A DNA stretch of 64,000 nt from Chthoniobacter sp. (GCA_021414005.1 JAIOPH010000035.1:1-64000), one strand, 5' to 3'. Positions 1 to 6,622 are shown, counted from the first letter of the stretch. Numbers and translations are program-made. The notes: a model not told the origin generated them from the sequence alone.

Positions 1-45
1 CGCCAGCACGCTCCGTTCTTCTGCATTGAGTTGTCGGTATTTCAT
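1..45 (-). CDS. IS30-family transposase, N-terminal fragment (cut by window edge)
   Basis: The minus strand opens with an ATG at 45-43 and runs off the left edge after 15 codons (MKYRQLNAEERSVLA). A strong AGGAGG ribosome binding site lies 6-8 bases before the ATG. The peptide matches the start of the N-terminal helix-turn-helix of IS30-family transposases (Y-x-x-L-x-x-x-E-R). It reads against the cassette genes, so an insertion sequence has probably landed in, or been captured by, the array. Terminal inverted repeats cannot be located because the element lies mostly outside the window. Only 15 residues are visible, so the family call is moderate. Confidence 0.6.
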   Translation of the reverse strand, partial: MKYRQLNAEERSVLA

Positions 46-141
46 GACCATCCTCCTGCCAGAGTTCCCCGCCATTCGAGACCTTCTTCCTCTTCCTCCC
101 ACCATGCGCCTCGTGTTGCACTTACTTCGTGAATTCGCGCG

Positions 142-256
142 CCCTAACCAAACGCTGGAGCGAACTGCCCCGCGCGTCACGCCGGTTGCTCCGCCACCTT
201 CGCCCGCGCAGCCGTCGCGCCAGCCTCCGCCGTCGCTGAGCTTGGGGTCGTTAGGC
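142..256 (+). other. attC site 1
   Basis: Outer boxes are CCCTAAC (142-148) and GTTAGGC (250-256). The inner L boxes are GCTGGAGCG (154-162) and CGCTGAGC (234-241), which pair apart from a bulged or mismatched G. The 70 bases between them are largely self-complementary, as needed for the folded single-strand attC hairpin. Sequence and length match sites 2 and 4. Upstream (46-141) I see no convincing gene, only a short open stretch that runs into the site. Confidence 0.8.
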
Positions 257-273
257 CTTGCTACCCGTCTCCT

Positions 274-684
274 ATGAACGAAGCCGAAAAGATTCCTCAG
301 CAGGACGCCATTGACGTTCGGCAGCTTGCTCGCGCCATCCGATTTGCACTTGTTGCACTCGTCCTCGCTCTGTCTTACCTCAGCCTTCGGAGCAGTCTCA
401 GCATCGGGGGTTTCAGTCAGATTTTCTCCGACCTGCTCGACAAAGAGCAACTGCCCTCACTTACCCTCTTCGTTCTCGGTGCGCGTCCTTTGTTCGTCGC
501 AGTCAGTATTCTTGTTCCCATTATCGCCCTTGCAACGCTCTTTCTTCGCGGCATGGTTCTTTCCTTCTACATCATCGGCGCTCTCGGGTTTGTCACTATC
601 GCGCAGTTTATTACACTCTATCATGGCTTGTCCGCACCACTTTCTCAGATTATCAGCACCATGAGTTCCGGTCCTACTCCATGA
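274..684 (+). CDS. Cassette-encoded integral membrane protein, unknown function (136 aa)
   Basis: The ATG lies 18 bp after attC site 1. The product has a short charged N terminus (residues 1-25) and three probable membrane helices (about 28-50, 68-92 and 98-122), the second followed by a short arginine-containing loop. I recognise no family. It fills almost all of its cassette, with attC site 2 beginning 23 bp after the stop. The TGA overlaps an ATG (681-684) that opens a frame through the attC; that frame is probably not used until the signal peptide of the next gene. Gene confidence rests on cassette position and hydrophobic pattern rather than homology. Confidence 0.6.
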   Translation: MNEAEKIPQQDAIDVRQLARAIRFALVALVLALSYLSLRSSLSIGGFSQIFSDLLDKEQLPSLTLFVLGARPLFVAVSILVPIIALATLFLRGMVLSFYIIGALGFVTIAQFITLYHGLSAPLSQIISTMSSGPTP

Positions 685-706
685 GTCTTTTTCCAACACC
701 CGCAAC

Positions 707-821
707 GCCTATCCATGCGCTGCAGCGAGCGGCTCCGGCTGTCACGCTGGCTGCTCCGCCGCCTTCGCCCGCGCAGCCATCGCGCCAGCCTCCGCGGTCG
801 CTTAGCTTGGGGTCGTTAGGC
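707..821 (+). other. attC site 2
   Basis: R'' is GCCTATC (707-713, one base off the consensus) and R' is GTTAGGC (815-821). L'' GCTGCAGCG (719-727) and L' CGCTTAGC (799-806) pair except for one extrahelical base, the usual attC signature. Length (115 bp) and interior match sites 1 and 4. Confidence 0.8.
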
Positions 822-836
822 GCTTCCTCGCGTTTC

Positions 837-1340
837 TTGAAATCGACGATCATAGCTGCACTGCTTTCCCTCACCTCCGCGCTCCACGCAGGTGATGATT
901 TTTCCGGCTACGTGCGTCAGCTTGCTGACGACATGCCAGAGCGCGACGCCGTTCGTGCCGAACGTGCTCTGTTCGACGCCGGCATACGCGCCTTTCCGAC
1001 GTTACTTGCTCACTTTGGTGACCGCCAACTGATTCAAGTGCGTCTGAATGGCCGTGCTGTCATCGGCACCCCAACTGTCGGTGACTTGTGCTTCGACATC
1101 CTCCAGACCCAAATCGAGGACAACTGGCCCAAAGGCTTTCGCCAGTTCTACATCTTGACTCCCGACAATGCGAAACAGTGGCTCGACGACCACAAGGGGC
1201 TTTCGCTCCGACAGCTTCAACTTGTCTCACGCGAGGAATCGCTGCGGCGCGCCGAGGCGAGTCTGGCTGCTGCCCCCAGCGACCTCACAATGAAAGCAGT
1301 GGCCTTCCTTCGCAAGGAGGTCGCCAAGCTCAAGCAATGA
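837..1340 (+). CDS. Cassette-encoded exported protein, unknown function (167 aa)
   Basis: The frame is open from 681, but the first 52 codons read through attC site 2, so I place the start at the TTG at 837. This gives a clean signal peptide (LKSTIIAALLSLTSALHAG, cut after AxA). The mature part is mixed alpha/beta with a charged C-terminal helical half rich in Leu, Arg and Glu, and no recognisable catalytic motif. Its stop lies 10 bp before attC site 3. Alternative starts would be the ATG at 681, giving an implausible proline-rich leader encoded by the attC. Function unknown; probably periplasmic. Confidence 0.55.
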   Translation: MKSTIIAALLSLTSALHAGDDFSGYVRQLADDMPERDAVRAERALFDAGIRAFPTLLAHFGDRQLIQVRLNGRAVIGTPTVGDLCFDILQTQIEDNWPKGFRQFYILTPDNAKQWLDDHKGLSLRQLQLVSREESLRRAEASLAAAPSDLTMKAVAFLRKEVAKLKQ

Positions 1341-1350
1341 ACCCGGAAGC

Positions 1351-1474
1351 GCCCAACCATGCGCTGCAGCGAACGGCTCCGACTGTCACGCTGGCTCTTT
1401 CCACCGCCGCCTTTCCACTCGCCACGCAGCCAGCGCGCCAGCCTCCGCCGTCGCGGAGCTTGCGGTTGTTAGCC
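1351..1474 (+). other. attC site 3
   Basis: R'' GCCCAAC (1351-1357) faces R' GTTAGCC (1468-1474). L'' GCTGCAGCG (1363-1371) lies opposite CGCGGAGC. Inside, the stretch from the L'' box onward (ending GCTGGCT) is nearly the reverse complement of the stretch ending CGTCGCGG, giving a long imperfect hairpin. At 124 bp it is the longest site here. Confidence 0.75.
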
Positions 1475-1491
1475 CTATTTGCCGCACACAA

Positions 1492-1917
1492 ATGAACCAA
1501 CGATTGAAGATTCTCGCGATATTGATAGCCTGCACACTTTCGCATCCTGTTTGCGGTGCGGACACGCTTACGGAAGAGCAGATTGAGCGATTGGTTTCGC
1601 AAGCGCCCAAAATGCATCTTCCGAAGCTCATTGCTTTCAACGAAGCTAAGTTGGAGAGAATCTATCAGGCCAAGCTGAAGGCATCCGGCCCCGAATACCG
1701 CGACGCACTCAAAAAAGCTCAGGAGGCATGGCGGAAGTTTTACGAGGCAGACCTGATCATCGGAGCGCTTGATACGGAAGGCGGCAGCGGACAAGCCGTT
1801 TTCGCGATGGAGCGGCATGTTTACCAGTTGCGACTCCGCATTTACCAACTCAGCACAGACTATTTACAGGGGTGGTTTTCCATCCCAAAAGTCCATGAAC
1901 CAGCGCCCAAAGAATAG
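1492..1917 (+). CDS. Cassette-encoded LprI-like (DUF1311) exported protein
   Basis: The 141-residue product starts with a signal peptide (about 1-22, ending VCGA). Residues 60-115 follow the pattern of the lysozyme-inhibitor LprI N-terminal domain: a helix with AQEAWRKFYEAD, a GG(S)G turn, then a helix with R-x-x-x-L. In LprI of mycobacteria this domain inhibits lysozyme at the cell surface. Here the cysteines usual in the domain are absent, so the fold is plausible but inhibition is unproven. ATG at 1492 lies 17 bp after attC site 3, and the stop abuts attC site 4. Likely periplasmic. Confidence 0.65.
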   Translation: MNQRLKILAILIACTLSHPVCGADTLTEEQIERLVSQAPKMHLPKLIAFNEAKLERIYQAKLKASGPEYRDALKKAQEAWRKFYEADLIIGALDTEGGSGQAVFAMERHVYQLRLRIYQLSTDYLQGWFSIPKVHEPAPKE

Positions 1918-2032
1918 GCCTAACCAAGCACTGGAGCGACTACCCCGCGCGTCACGCCGGCTGCTCCACCGCCCTTCGCCCGCGCAGCCATCGCGCCGCG
2001 CGGGGCTGTCGCTCAGCTTGGGGTCGTTAGGC
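1918..2032 (+). other. attC site 4
   Basis: R'' GCCTAAC (1918-1924) and R' GTTAGGC (2026-2032) are perfect complements. L'' CTGGAGCG (1931-1938) pairs with L' CGCTCAGC (2010-2017) leaving one extrahelical G. This is the clearest site of the 115-bp type. Confidence 0.85.
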
Positions 2033-2057
2033 GATTCTACGAGCACCTTGTAATCCG

Positions 2058-2483
2058 ATGCTCGAACTAATCTTTCTGAGTCCGCTTCTCGCCTTTCTCG
2101 CAGGCGCTCTCATCGCGCGCTTCGCTGTGCGTCGTCGTCCGTTCGCTGCTCACGACTGGGCTATCATCGTGGCGCTGGCAGTCAGTGCGTTCATTCTACC
2201 TTTGGCAGCCGGCGTCTGGATTCCCGATTTTGTCGGCACGACCCGCACGCTTGCTTCGGCTACCAGTTCTAGCGGCTACTCCTTCCGCGTCACTCAGGTT
2301 TGGAACTACTGCGACTTCTACACGTCCTCTCTCTACATCACCGCGCCAGATGGCAGCGTCAGCAACCCATATCTAGACGGCGACGACAGCAAGAGTTGGA
2401 GTGTTCCCATCGCCATCGACGAACAGAACCGCGTTGCGACGGTCACTCTCAGCGGCGGACGTGCCAAGACATTCCAATGGTGA
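2058..2483 (+). CDS. Cassette-encoded membrane protein with exported domain (141 aa)
   Basis: Two hydrophobic helices (about 3-22 and 34-55), separated by a basic loop (RRRP), are followed by an 85-residue soluble domain rich in Ser, Thr, Asp and Tyr. By the positive-inside rule the short loop is cytoplasmic and the C-terminal domain outside. No family recognised. The ATG is 25 bp after attC site 4, and the stop is 26 bp before the collapsed attC at 2509. Confidence 0.55.
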   Translation: MLELIFLSPLLAFLAGALIARFAVRRRPFAAHDWAIIVALAVSAFILPLAAGVWIPDFVGTTRTLASATSSSGYSFRVTQVWNYCDFYTSSLYITAPDGSVSNPYLDGDDSKSWSVPIAIDEQNRVATVTLSGGRAKTFQW

Positions 2484-2508
2484 GCCACTCTCTTCCAACA
2501 GCCGAATC

Positions 2509-2538
2509 GCCTAAGCGCTGGGCTTGGAGTCGTTAGCT
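2509..2538 (+). other. Collapsed attC remnant (site 5)
   Basis: The sequence keeps an R''-like GCCTAAG (2509-2515), a GCGCTG fragment of L'', a GGCTTGGAGTC stretch matching the usual L'-to-R' spacer, and R' GTTAGCT (2532-2538). The whole 80-bp interior is gone. This looks like an internal deletion between the L boxes of a 115-bp type site, fusing two cassettes. Confidence 0.6.
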
Positions 2539-2549
2539 GTCAAGCGCAC

Positions 2550-3158
2550 ATGCAACCTACCGCGCCACCGCCATTGCCAAAATCGCCACGCACCGCGATG
2601 AGCCAACGCGCCAAGCTTCTCAGCGCGTTGGCTCTCGTCCCTGTATTTTGTTACGGCGCACTCATTGTGCTTCGACTTTGCGGACTCGTCCGTCCCTTTT
2701 CCGTACCCACTGGAGCGATGACTCCAGCGGTTTCCGCGGGCGACCACATTATGATGGAAGGCGTGACCTATCTGTCTCGCCAGCCTCATCGTGGAGATAT
2801 TGTCGTCTTCAAGACGGACGGCGTCGCTTCGCTGCCACCGGCGACGATATATGTTAAGAGGGTTGCTGGGGAGCCTGGTGACCACCTGAGGATTTCCGAG
2901 GGGAAGTTGTTCATCAACGACAAGCGGGTGTCGCTTAGTAATGCTGTGGGAGAGATAGCCTACGATTTGCCGCCACGAATTGGGACACTCGCGCCGCAGA
3001 CTGACGTGACAGTTCCGAGCGGTTGTTATTTTGTGCTTGGTGACAATTCGACCAATAGTTTTGACAGTCGTTTTTGGGGTAGTGTCCCGCGAGAAAATAT
3101 CATCGGTCGTGTTTCGTTTTGTTATTGGCCTCCAAATAGAGTAGGAGGAGTGAAATGA
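2550..3158 (+). CDS. Signal peptidase I homologue lacking the catalytic serine (cassette-encoded)
   Basis: The 202-residue product has one N-terminal membrane helix (about 24-45) and the S26 boxes in order: PTGAMTPAVSAGD (53-65), RGDIVVF (81-87), YVKRVAGEPGD (101-111) and FVLGDNSTNSFDSR near 167-180. Type I signal peptidases cut exported preproteins with a Ser/Lys dyad. The lysine is present (K103), but the serine position reads Ala56 (codon GCG in PTGAM). It is therefore probably inactive as a conventional leader peptidase or uses another residue; a binding or decoy role is possible. An ATG at 2598 (residue 17) is an equally plausible start. The stop is just before attC site 6. Confidence 0.8.
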   Translation: MQPTAPPPLPKSPRTAMSQRAKLLSALALVPVFCYGALIVLRLCGLVRPFSVPTGAMTPAVSAGDHIMMEGVTYLSRQPHRGDIVVFKTDGVASLPPATIYVKRVAGEPGDHLRISEGKLFINDKRVSLSNAVGEIAYDLPPRIGTLAPQTDVTVPSGCYFVLGDNSTNSFDSRFWGSVPRENIIGRVSFCYWPPNRVGGVK

Positions 3159-3159
3159 C

Positions 3160-3253
3160 AGCTAACCGTGCGCTGCAACGAACCCGGCATGGCGTCGGGG
3201 TTTGCAATCGGTGCGTCCCGCGGGCCGGGTCGCTAAGCTTGGGTTCGGTAGGC
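3160..3253 (+). other. attC site 6 (short type)
   Basis: R'' AGCTAAC (3160-3166) and a degenerate R' GGTAGGC (3247-3253) flank a 94-bp site. L''-like GCTGCAACG faces CGCTAAGC, and inside ACCCGGC pairs with GCCGGGT. The interior is shorter than in sites 1-4 and matches sites 7 and 8. The changed R' may make it a poor recombination substrate. Confidence 0.7.
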
Positions 3254-3262
3254 CCCTACACC

Positions 3263-3955
3263 ATGCGCCTTCTATCCCTCCTCGCTCTTCTCATGTTTTT
3301 CACCGGATGCTCCAAGACCAAACCCGCTGGTGACGCTACGGCAGAGTTCTGGACGTGGTTTACAGCTCAATCTGCCGAGTATGCACGTTTGCTTTCGTAC
3401 GAGACGCACGCATCGGCGCCGAACGACTCAGAACGCCAAAAGCAAGTCGAGCAAGCCGTTGCGGACACGGCGTCTCGATTGAGGCGCATCAACCCCGAGT
3501 TTTCGCCATTCTTCGGGTACAGCGGCGGCGCCAATAAACTCATGATTACCGTCGGTGGACAGAAGCAGCTTTTCGCCGCCGTCGATCAATTCGTTTCTAC
3601 CGCACCCAAGATAGCCGGCTGGACTTTCGTCGCCCTCAAACCGCCCCTGAACTTCGATGCCGCCACCGAGATCAAGTCTGGCTCCGTCGCGCTCAAACTC
3701 GGAGACATGCGCTACTCTCGCCAGCGCCAGGGCGACGGTTCATTCGCTTTCACCGTGTTCGTCCCCTCCAACGTCTCCAGCGACCCCGATGGGTTCCGGC
3801 GGCTCTGCACCCGACTGCTTGAGGATTCCTTGGGCGAGCGCGTAGCCGCCACCGCCATTCACAGTCTTGAGGTTCGCCAGTTGGACGCCACTTCTCAACC
3901 CGACCTTCTCGAGTTCATTCATGTTCATCGCGACATCACAAGCACCGGGTTCTAA
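3263..3955 (+). CDS. Cassette-encoded lipoprotein, unknown function (230 aa)
   Basis: The start is the ATG at 3263, ten bases after attC site 6; the frame is open further upstream, but only through the attC. Residues 1-16 form a lipoprotein signal (MRLLSLLALLMFFTGC, lipidated at Cys16). The mature protein has an N-terminal WTWF-containing segment, a region with GGANKLMITVGGQKQLF near 80-100, and a C-terminal alpha/beta half ending in an IHVHRDI segment. No family recognised. The TAA stop lies inside the R'' box of attC site 7, typical of compact cassettes. Confidence 0.6.
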   Translation: MRLLSLLALLMFFTGCSKTKPAGDATAEFWTWFTAQSAEYARLLSYETHASAPNDSERQKQVEQAVADTASRLRRINPEFSPFFGYSGGANKLMITVGGQKQLFAAVDQFVSTAPKIAGWTFVALKPPLNFDAATEIKSGSVALKLGDMRYSRQRQGDGSFAFTVFVPSNVSSDPDGFRRLCTRLLEDSLGERVAATAIHSLEVRQLDATSQPDLLEFIHVHRDITSTGF

Positions 3956-4042
3956 CCATGCGCTGCAGCGATCTCGGCGTGAGCGTCGCGGTTGCAATCA
4001 TGGCGTCCCGTGTGCCAGGTCGCTGAGCTTGGGTCGTTAGGC
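3950..4042 (+). other. attC site 7 (short type)
   Basis: R'' TTCTAAC (3950-3956, containing the stop codon of the preceding gene) and R' GTTAGGC (4036-4042). L'' GCTGCAGCG and L' CGCTGAGC lie in the usual places. 93 bp, same class as sites 6 and 8. Confidence 0.75.
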
Positions 4043-4051
4043 GGTAATGCC

Positions 4052-4702
4052 ATGCGCCCTTCAAATTCCAGTTTTGACTATTGGTTTATCAGGCCGCTCA
4101 GGAGGTTCGCTGTGAATAGCCTGGTCGTCTGGCCTATGTTGGGTGTTTATATGTTTAGCAACCACCACCAACCCGCGTCGCCAAGCACGGTTCTGATGCC
4201 GGCATGGGTGCCGTTTTCTCCGAGCTTTATTATAGCCTACATCGGATTGCTGCTGATGACTTGGCTGCTGCCGATGGCCATCTGCGACGCCGGCTTGTTC
4301 CGTGCCTGCCTGCGAGCCAACGTCTGCGCGTGGCTGCTAGTCTTGCCGTGGTGGATACTGATTCCGACCACGATGGCTCGCCCGCCGTTGCCAGAGGAGC
4401 CTTGGACAGAGTCGTTCAGGTTGCTTTGGGCGTGCGATCAGCCATGCAATGTGTTTCCCTGTGCTCACGGGATCGGGCCGATGGTGGCGGCGTGGTTTGC
4501 CGGTCGTGACCATCCGACGTGGCGTTGGCCATTGGCGGGAGTTTTGGCTTTGGCATTTCCATCCATCGCCCTGATTTGGCAGCATCGCCCGATTGACATC
4601 CTGTTCGGCGTAGCGGCCACAGTCATAGGCATAGTTGTCGGTGAGGCTATGAGTCGTAGAGAACGGGCGAGCTTGAAAGATTTGGATGAGATTGCCGCGT
4701 AA
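4052..4702 (+). CDS. Cassette-encoded PAP2-type membrane phosphatase/phosphotransferase
   Basis: The 216-residue product has about six membrane helices. The C-terminal half carries a PAP2-superfamily pattern: N-V-F-P-C-A-H (near 140), then S-x(6)-H-x-x-x-D-I-L-x-G (near 174-187). In PAP2 enzymes these histidines and the aspartate act on lipid phosphates. The usual PSxH serine is Cys here, and the first KxxxxxxRP motif is not obvious, so it is closer to inositolphosphotransferase-like members. Start ATG at 4052 is nine bases after attC site 7; the stop lies inside the R'' of site 8. Confidence 0.65.
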   Translation: MRPSNSSFDYWFIRPLRRFAVNSLVVWPMLGVYMFSNHHQPASPSTVLMPAWVPFSPSFIIAYIGLLLMTWLLPMAICDAGLFRACLRANVCAWLLVLPWWILIPTTMARPPLPEEPWTESFRLLWACDQPCNVFPCAHGIGPMVAAWFAGRDHPTWRWPLAGVLALAFPSIALIWQHRPIDILFGVAATVIGIVVGEAMSRRERASLKDLDEIAA

Positions 4703-4789
4703 CCATGCGCTGGAGCGAACCCGGCCACTGCGCTCTGGTTGCCATCCACGCCTCTCGCGGGCCGGGTCGCTGAGTTTGGGTTGTTACGC
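4697..4789 (+). other. attC site 8 (compensated outer boxes)
   Basis: R'' GCGTAAC (4697-4703) and R' GTTACGC (4783-4789) both differ from the other sites but are exact complements of each other. L'' GCTGGAGCG (4709-4717) faces CGCTGAG (4768-4774), and ACCCGGCC pairs inside with GCCGGGT. This covariation is the best single argument that these sites work as folded hairpins. Confidence 0.85.
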
Positions 4790-4857
4790 GCCTAAAGCCA
4801 CCAACATCCGCCATGAACCCCGGGGATATTCCAACATTCTTGTCGGATATAAAGCTG

Positions 4858-4886
4858 CTGACAAACACACCAATCTGTCGATAAAT
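4858..4886 (+). promoter_or_regulatory. Possible sigma70-type promoter inside a cassette
   Basis: CTGACA (4858-4863) is followed after 17 bp by ATAAAT (4881-4886), 32 bp before the ATG of the protease-like gene. The 129-bp leader here is much longer and more AT-rich than in the other cassettes. Assigned from sequence match only. Confidence 0.3.
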
Positions 4887-4918
4887 CCCCTGTTCGCCTA
4901 AAACAGAGCTCATCAACA

Positions 4919-5638
4919 ATGCCACCACCGCCCTTACCATCAAGACAAGCTCCACCTGCACCGGCCCCGGCAAAAACGGCTGGGTCTCGCATCTTGAGAG
5001 TGGTAATGATCATCGGATTGCTACTACTCGTGGGCGTCTCCGTGCTGGCAGTCAGGGTATTTAAGGGTGTGGCTAAAATGGTTGAGACGGCTTCGCGTAG
5101 AAACCCGCACCTTTTGGAAGCACCAAAATATGAGGCGCTTCTTGGTCAGAATCTAATTGGTGCAGGGTTTCATGTAGAGGTTGGAACTCGTCGCTACATT
5201 TGCACCTCGGCTCATCAGTTTGACGGGGCCAAACCGGAGCAGATGGGATCTCTGGATTTCGACGAGCCAATTGTTTTGAAAAACGTCGTGCATAAGCAGG
5301 CTGATCTGCTGCTGATAACCTATGAGTCCAAAAAGCTGGATGAACAGCGTCCCTTGAAATATGACTACGGAGCCAGGGTGGAGGTGGGTTTGCCGGTGTA
5401 TTTGTATCCAATGAATGGTGGCCCAGTCAAAGGACACATTACGTTGCTAAACCTTTCGAAAAGTGAGGCTACGGTCCATGCGACCGTTCCCTTCGAGGCA
5501 GCGGGCATGAGCGGTTCACCTGTAGTTAGCGGGGAGACCGGATCGGTCATTGGGATTCTCACAGATGCCAACGATCCGAAGCGGGCAACCCAAATCGGGA
5601 TACAGATTTTAAGACCCAGCAATGACTTGTCGAAATGA
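4919..5638 (+). CDS. Cassette-encoded membrane-anchored trypsin-like serine protease
   Basis: A proline/alanine-rich cytoplasmic N terminus (1-20) is followed by one membrane helix (about 25-47) and a 170-residue exported domain. Its order of motifs fits a chymotrypsin fold: TSAH with His99, ADLLLITYE with Asp129, and GMSGSP with Ser198. The domain is short compared with HtrA proteases and has no PDZ domain. Its role could be processing or quality control in the periplasm; the substrate is unknown. Unlike its neighbours it has a 129-bp leader with a possible promoter. The stop is directly before attC site 9. Confidence 0.65.
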   Translation: MPPPPLPSRQAPPAPAPAKTAGSRILRVVMIIGLLLLVGVSVLAVRVFKGVAKMVETASRRNPHLLEAPKYEALLGQNLIGAGFHVEVGTRRYICTSAHQFDGAKPEQMGSLDFDEPIVLKNVVHKQADLLLITYESKKLDEQRPLKYDYGARVEVGLPVYLYPMNGGPVKGHITLLNLSKSEATVHATVPFEAAGMSGSPVVSGETGSVIGILTDANDPKRATQIGIQILRPSNDLSK

Positions 5639-5640
5639 AG

Positions 5641-5732
5641 GCGAACACAACGGATGCAGGCAACGGCTCGCATGGCATCTGTCGTGTCATCGACGCCTCT
5701 CGCTCGCCGTCGCCTGATCCGGGACGTTGGGC
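5641..5732 (+). other. attC site 9 (different L-box sequence)
   Basis: L'' GATGCAGGC (5653-5661) and L' GCCTGATC (5712-5719) pair perfectly except for one extrahelical G, although both differ from the L boxes of the other sites. R' is GTTGGGC (5726-5732); R'' is weak (GCGAACA, 5641-5647). Just inside, GGCAACGGC faces GCCGTCGCC. 92 bp. Confidence 0.75.
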
Positions 5733-5738
5733 TAAAAC

Positions 5739-6251
5739 ATGAAACTGCGGCTCTCCACGCGTCTTCTTGCTTGGTCGCTCGCAGGCTGCTCAATCCTTTG
5801 CATCGTAACTGCGGTGAGGATCGAATACTTGAACTACCGCGCCGGAGGGGCTATTCAACGAAAGGCCGAGCAAGAGCCAAACTCGAAGTGGAGAATTGGG
5901 GATGGGTATTTCGCAGCTTTGGAGCAGGTCGAGGCGGATTGGCGCACAGAGCACGGTATAGATCGCGGGACCGATCTAAGCCCGAGCGACCATGAGGCGA
6001 TTAGAGAAAGGATGAGGGCTACCGAGTGGGCACCTTCTCACCGAGACAAACTTGGCAAGCTGCTTGGAACTTGGGGATTGCTTCAGTATCCGCTTGCGGG
6101 CTTTCTTGTGTTCGCGTCCTTGGGTGCCGCAGCATCGCCCCGAACAAGAGGGCCTATTCCGCAGTGGATCTTCTATCCACCTGCTGTAGTCGGGGTGCTT
6201 GCACTAGGCCTGGCGCTTTATCGAGGCTATTTTTCGAGTCTCGGGTGGTGA
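5739..6251 (+). CDS. Cassette-encoded membrane protein, unknown function (170 aa)
   Basis: ATG at 5739 follows attC site 9 by seven bases. The product has an N-terminal membrane helix (about 8-28), an 80-residue soluble section rich in Glu, Arg and Trp, and two C-terminal helices (about 110-132 and 143-163). The soluble part is probably periplasmic. No family recognised. This is the last cassette gene; after it the typical attC pattern is lost and only the inverted repeat at 6302-6391 is seen. Confidence 0.55.
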   Translation: MKLRLSTRLLAWSLAGCSILCIVTAVRIEYLNYRAGGAIQRKAEQEPNSKWRIGDGYFAALEQVEADWRTEHGIDRGTDLSPSDHEAIRERMRATEWAPSHRDKLGKLLGTWGLLQYPLAGFLVFASLGAAASPRTRGPIPQWIFYPPAVVGVLALGLALYRGYFSSLGW

Positions 6252-6622
6252 CCTGAGGCGGTAACCCAACTGCAATCAACCAAACCCAACAAGTCGTCAC
6301 TTCTAACGCCTGACCCGCCTCCAGTTCCATCCCTCATGCCCGCTACAACCTCAACCCGCAGTCGAAGCCTCGCCCCCGGTCAGGCGTAGGAGGACTCGAC
6401 GTTCGGCCAACCTCGCAGATGGCGTAGCCAGAGGGCTACGGAACTGATGCAGCGGCTGGCGCTGTGTGCCTGGCCTCCAGGCTTTGCACCACGCTTCCGG
6501 CGTGACCCTCGGGGATTGGGCTGGCGGTCATCTTTGGCAGGCGGGGCGGGTGGTGGGGTATTTCCCCGGACTGCGGAGCCGAGACTCGACGCCGCCGCGC
6601 GGCTCGCGGAGACTCGGCGACT
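6252..6622. other. Gene-free junction between cassette array and core chromosome
   Basis: 371 bases without a credible gene. Besides the inverted repeat at 6302-6391 there is a compact hairpin at 6423-6440 (CGTAGCC, loop AGAG, GGCTACG). The rest is GC-rich with no clear promoter. Short open stretches in several frames lack start context and codon pattern. Confidence 0.5.
6302..6391. repeat. 14-bp inverted repeat at the end of the cassette array, possibly a reversed attC relic
   Basis: TCTAACGCCTGACC (6302-6315) is nearly the reverse complement of GGTCAGGCGTAGGA (6378-6391), with one shift, and 62 bp lie between. Total length is that of an attC. Read on the minus strand it ends GGTCAGGCGTTAGA, like the 3' end of many attC sites, but the L boxes are not separable from the R boxes. 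It could be a decayed or inverted attC or an unrelated palindrome. Confidence 0.4.

Larger units (their letters stand above)
142..6251 (+). mobile_element. Integron gene-cassette array (integrase not in window)
   Basis: Nine attC-type sites or remnants alternate with single short genes, all in one orientation and with spacing of about 500-950 bp. Each gene ends at or just before an attC, and the next one starts 5-20 bp after it in most cases, the packing expected of cassettes. Recombination between G and TT of each GTTRRRY box would give units near 251-815, 816-1468, 1469-2026, 2027-2532, 2533-3247, 3248-4036, 4037-4783, 4784-5726 and a last one beginning at 5727. No intI or attI is visible. 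In standard integron geometry they would lie to the left. With no integrase in view this could also be a CALIN (attC cluster lacking an integrase). Confidence 0.8.

Noticed and set aside
46..277. 83-codon open frame over attC site 1
   Set aside because: More than half of it is the attC translation; no independent evidence for a protein.
681..836. N-terminal extension of the second cassette protein (ALQRAAP...SLSLGSLGAS)
   Set aside because: It is the translation of an attC hairpin. The same peptide recurs at other sites because the DNA is conserved as a recombination site, not because the protein is.
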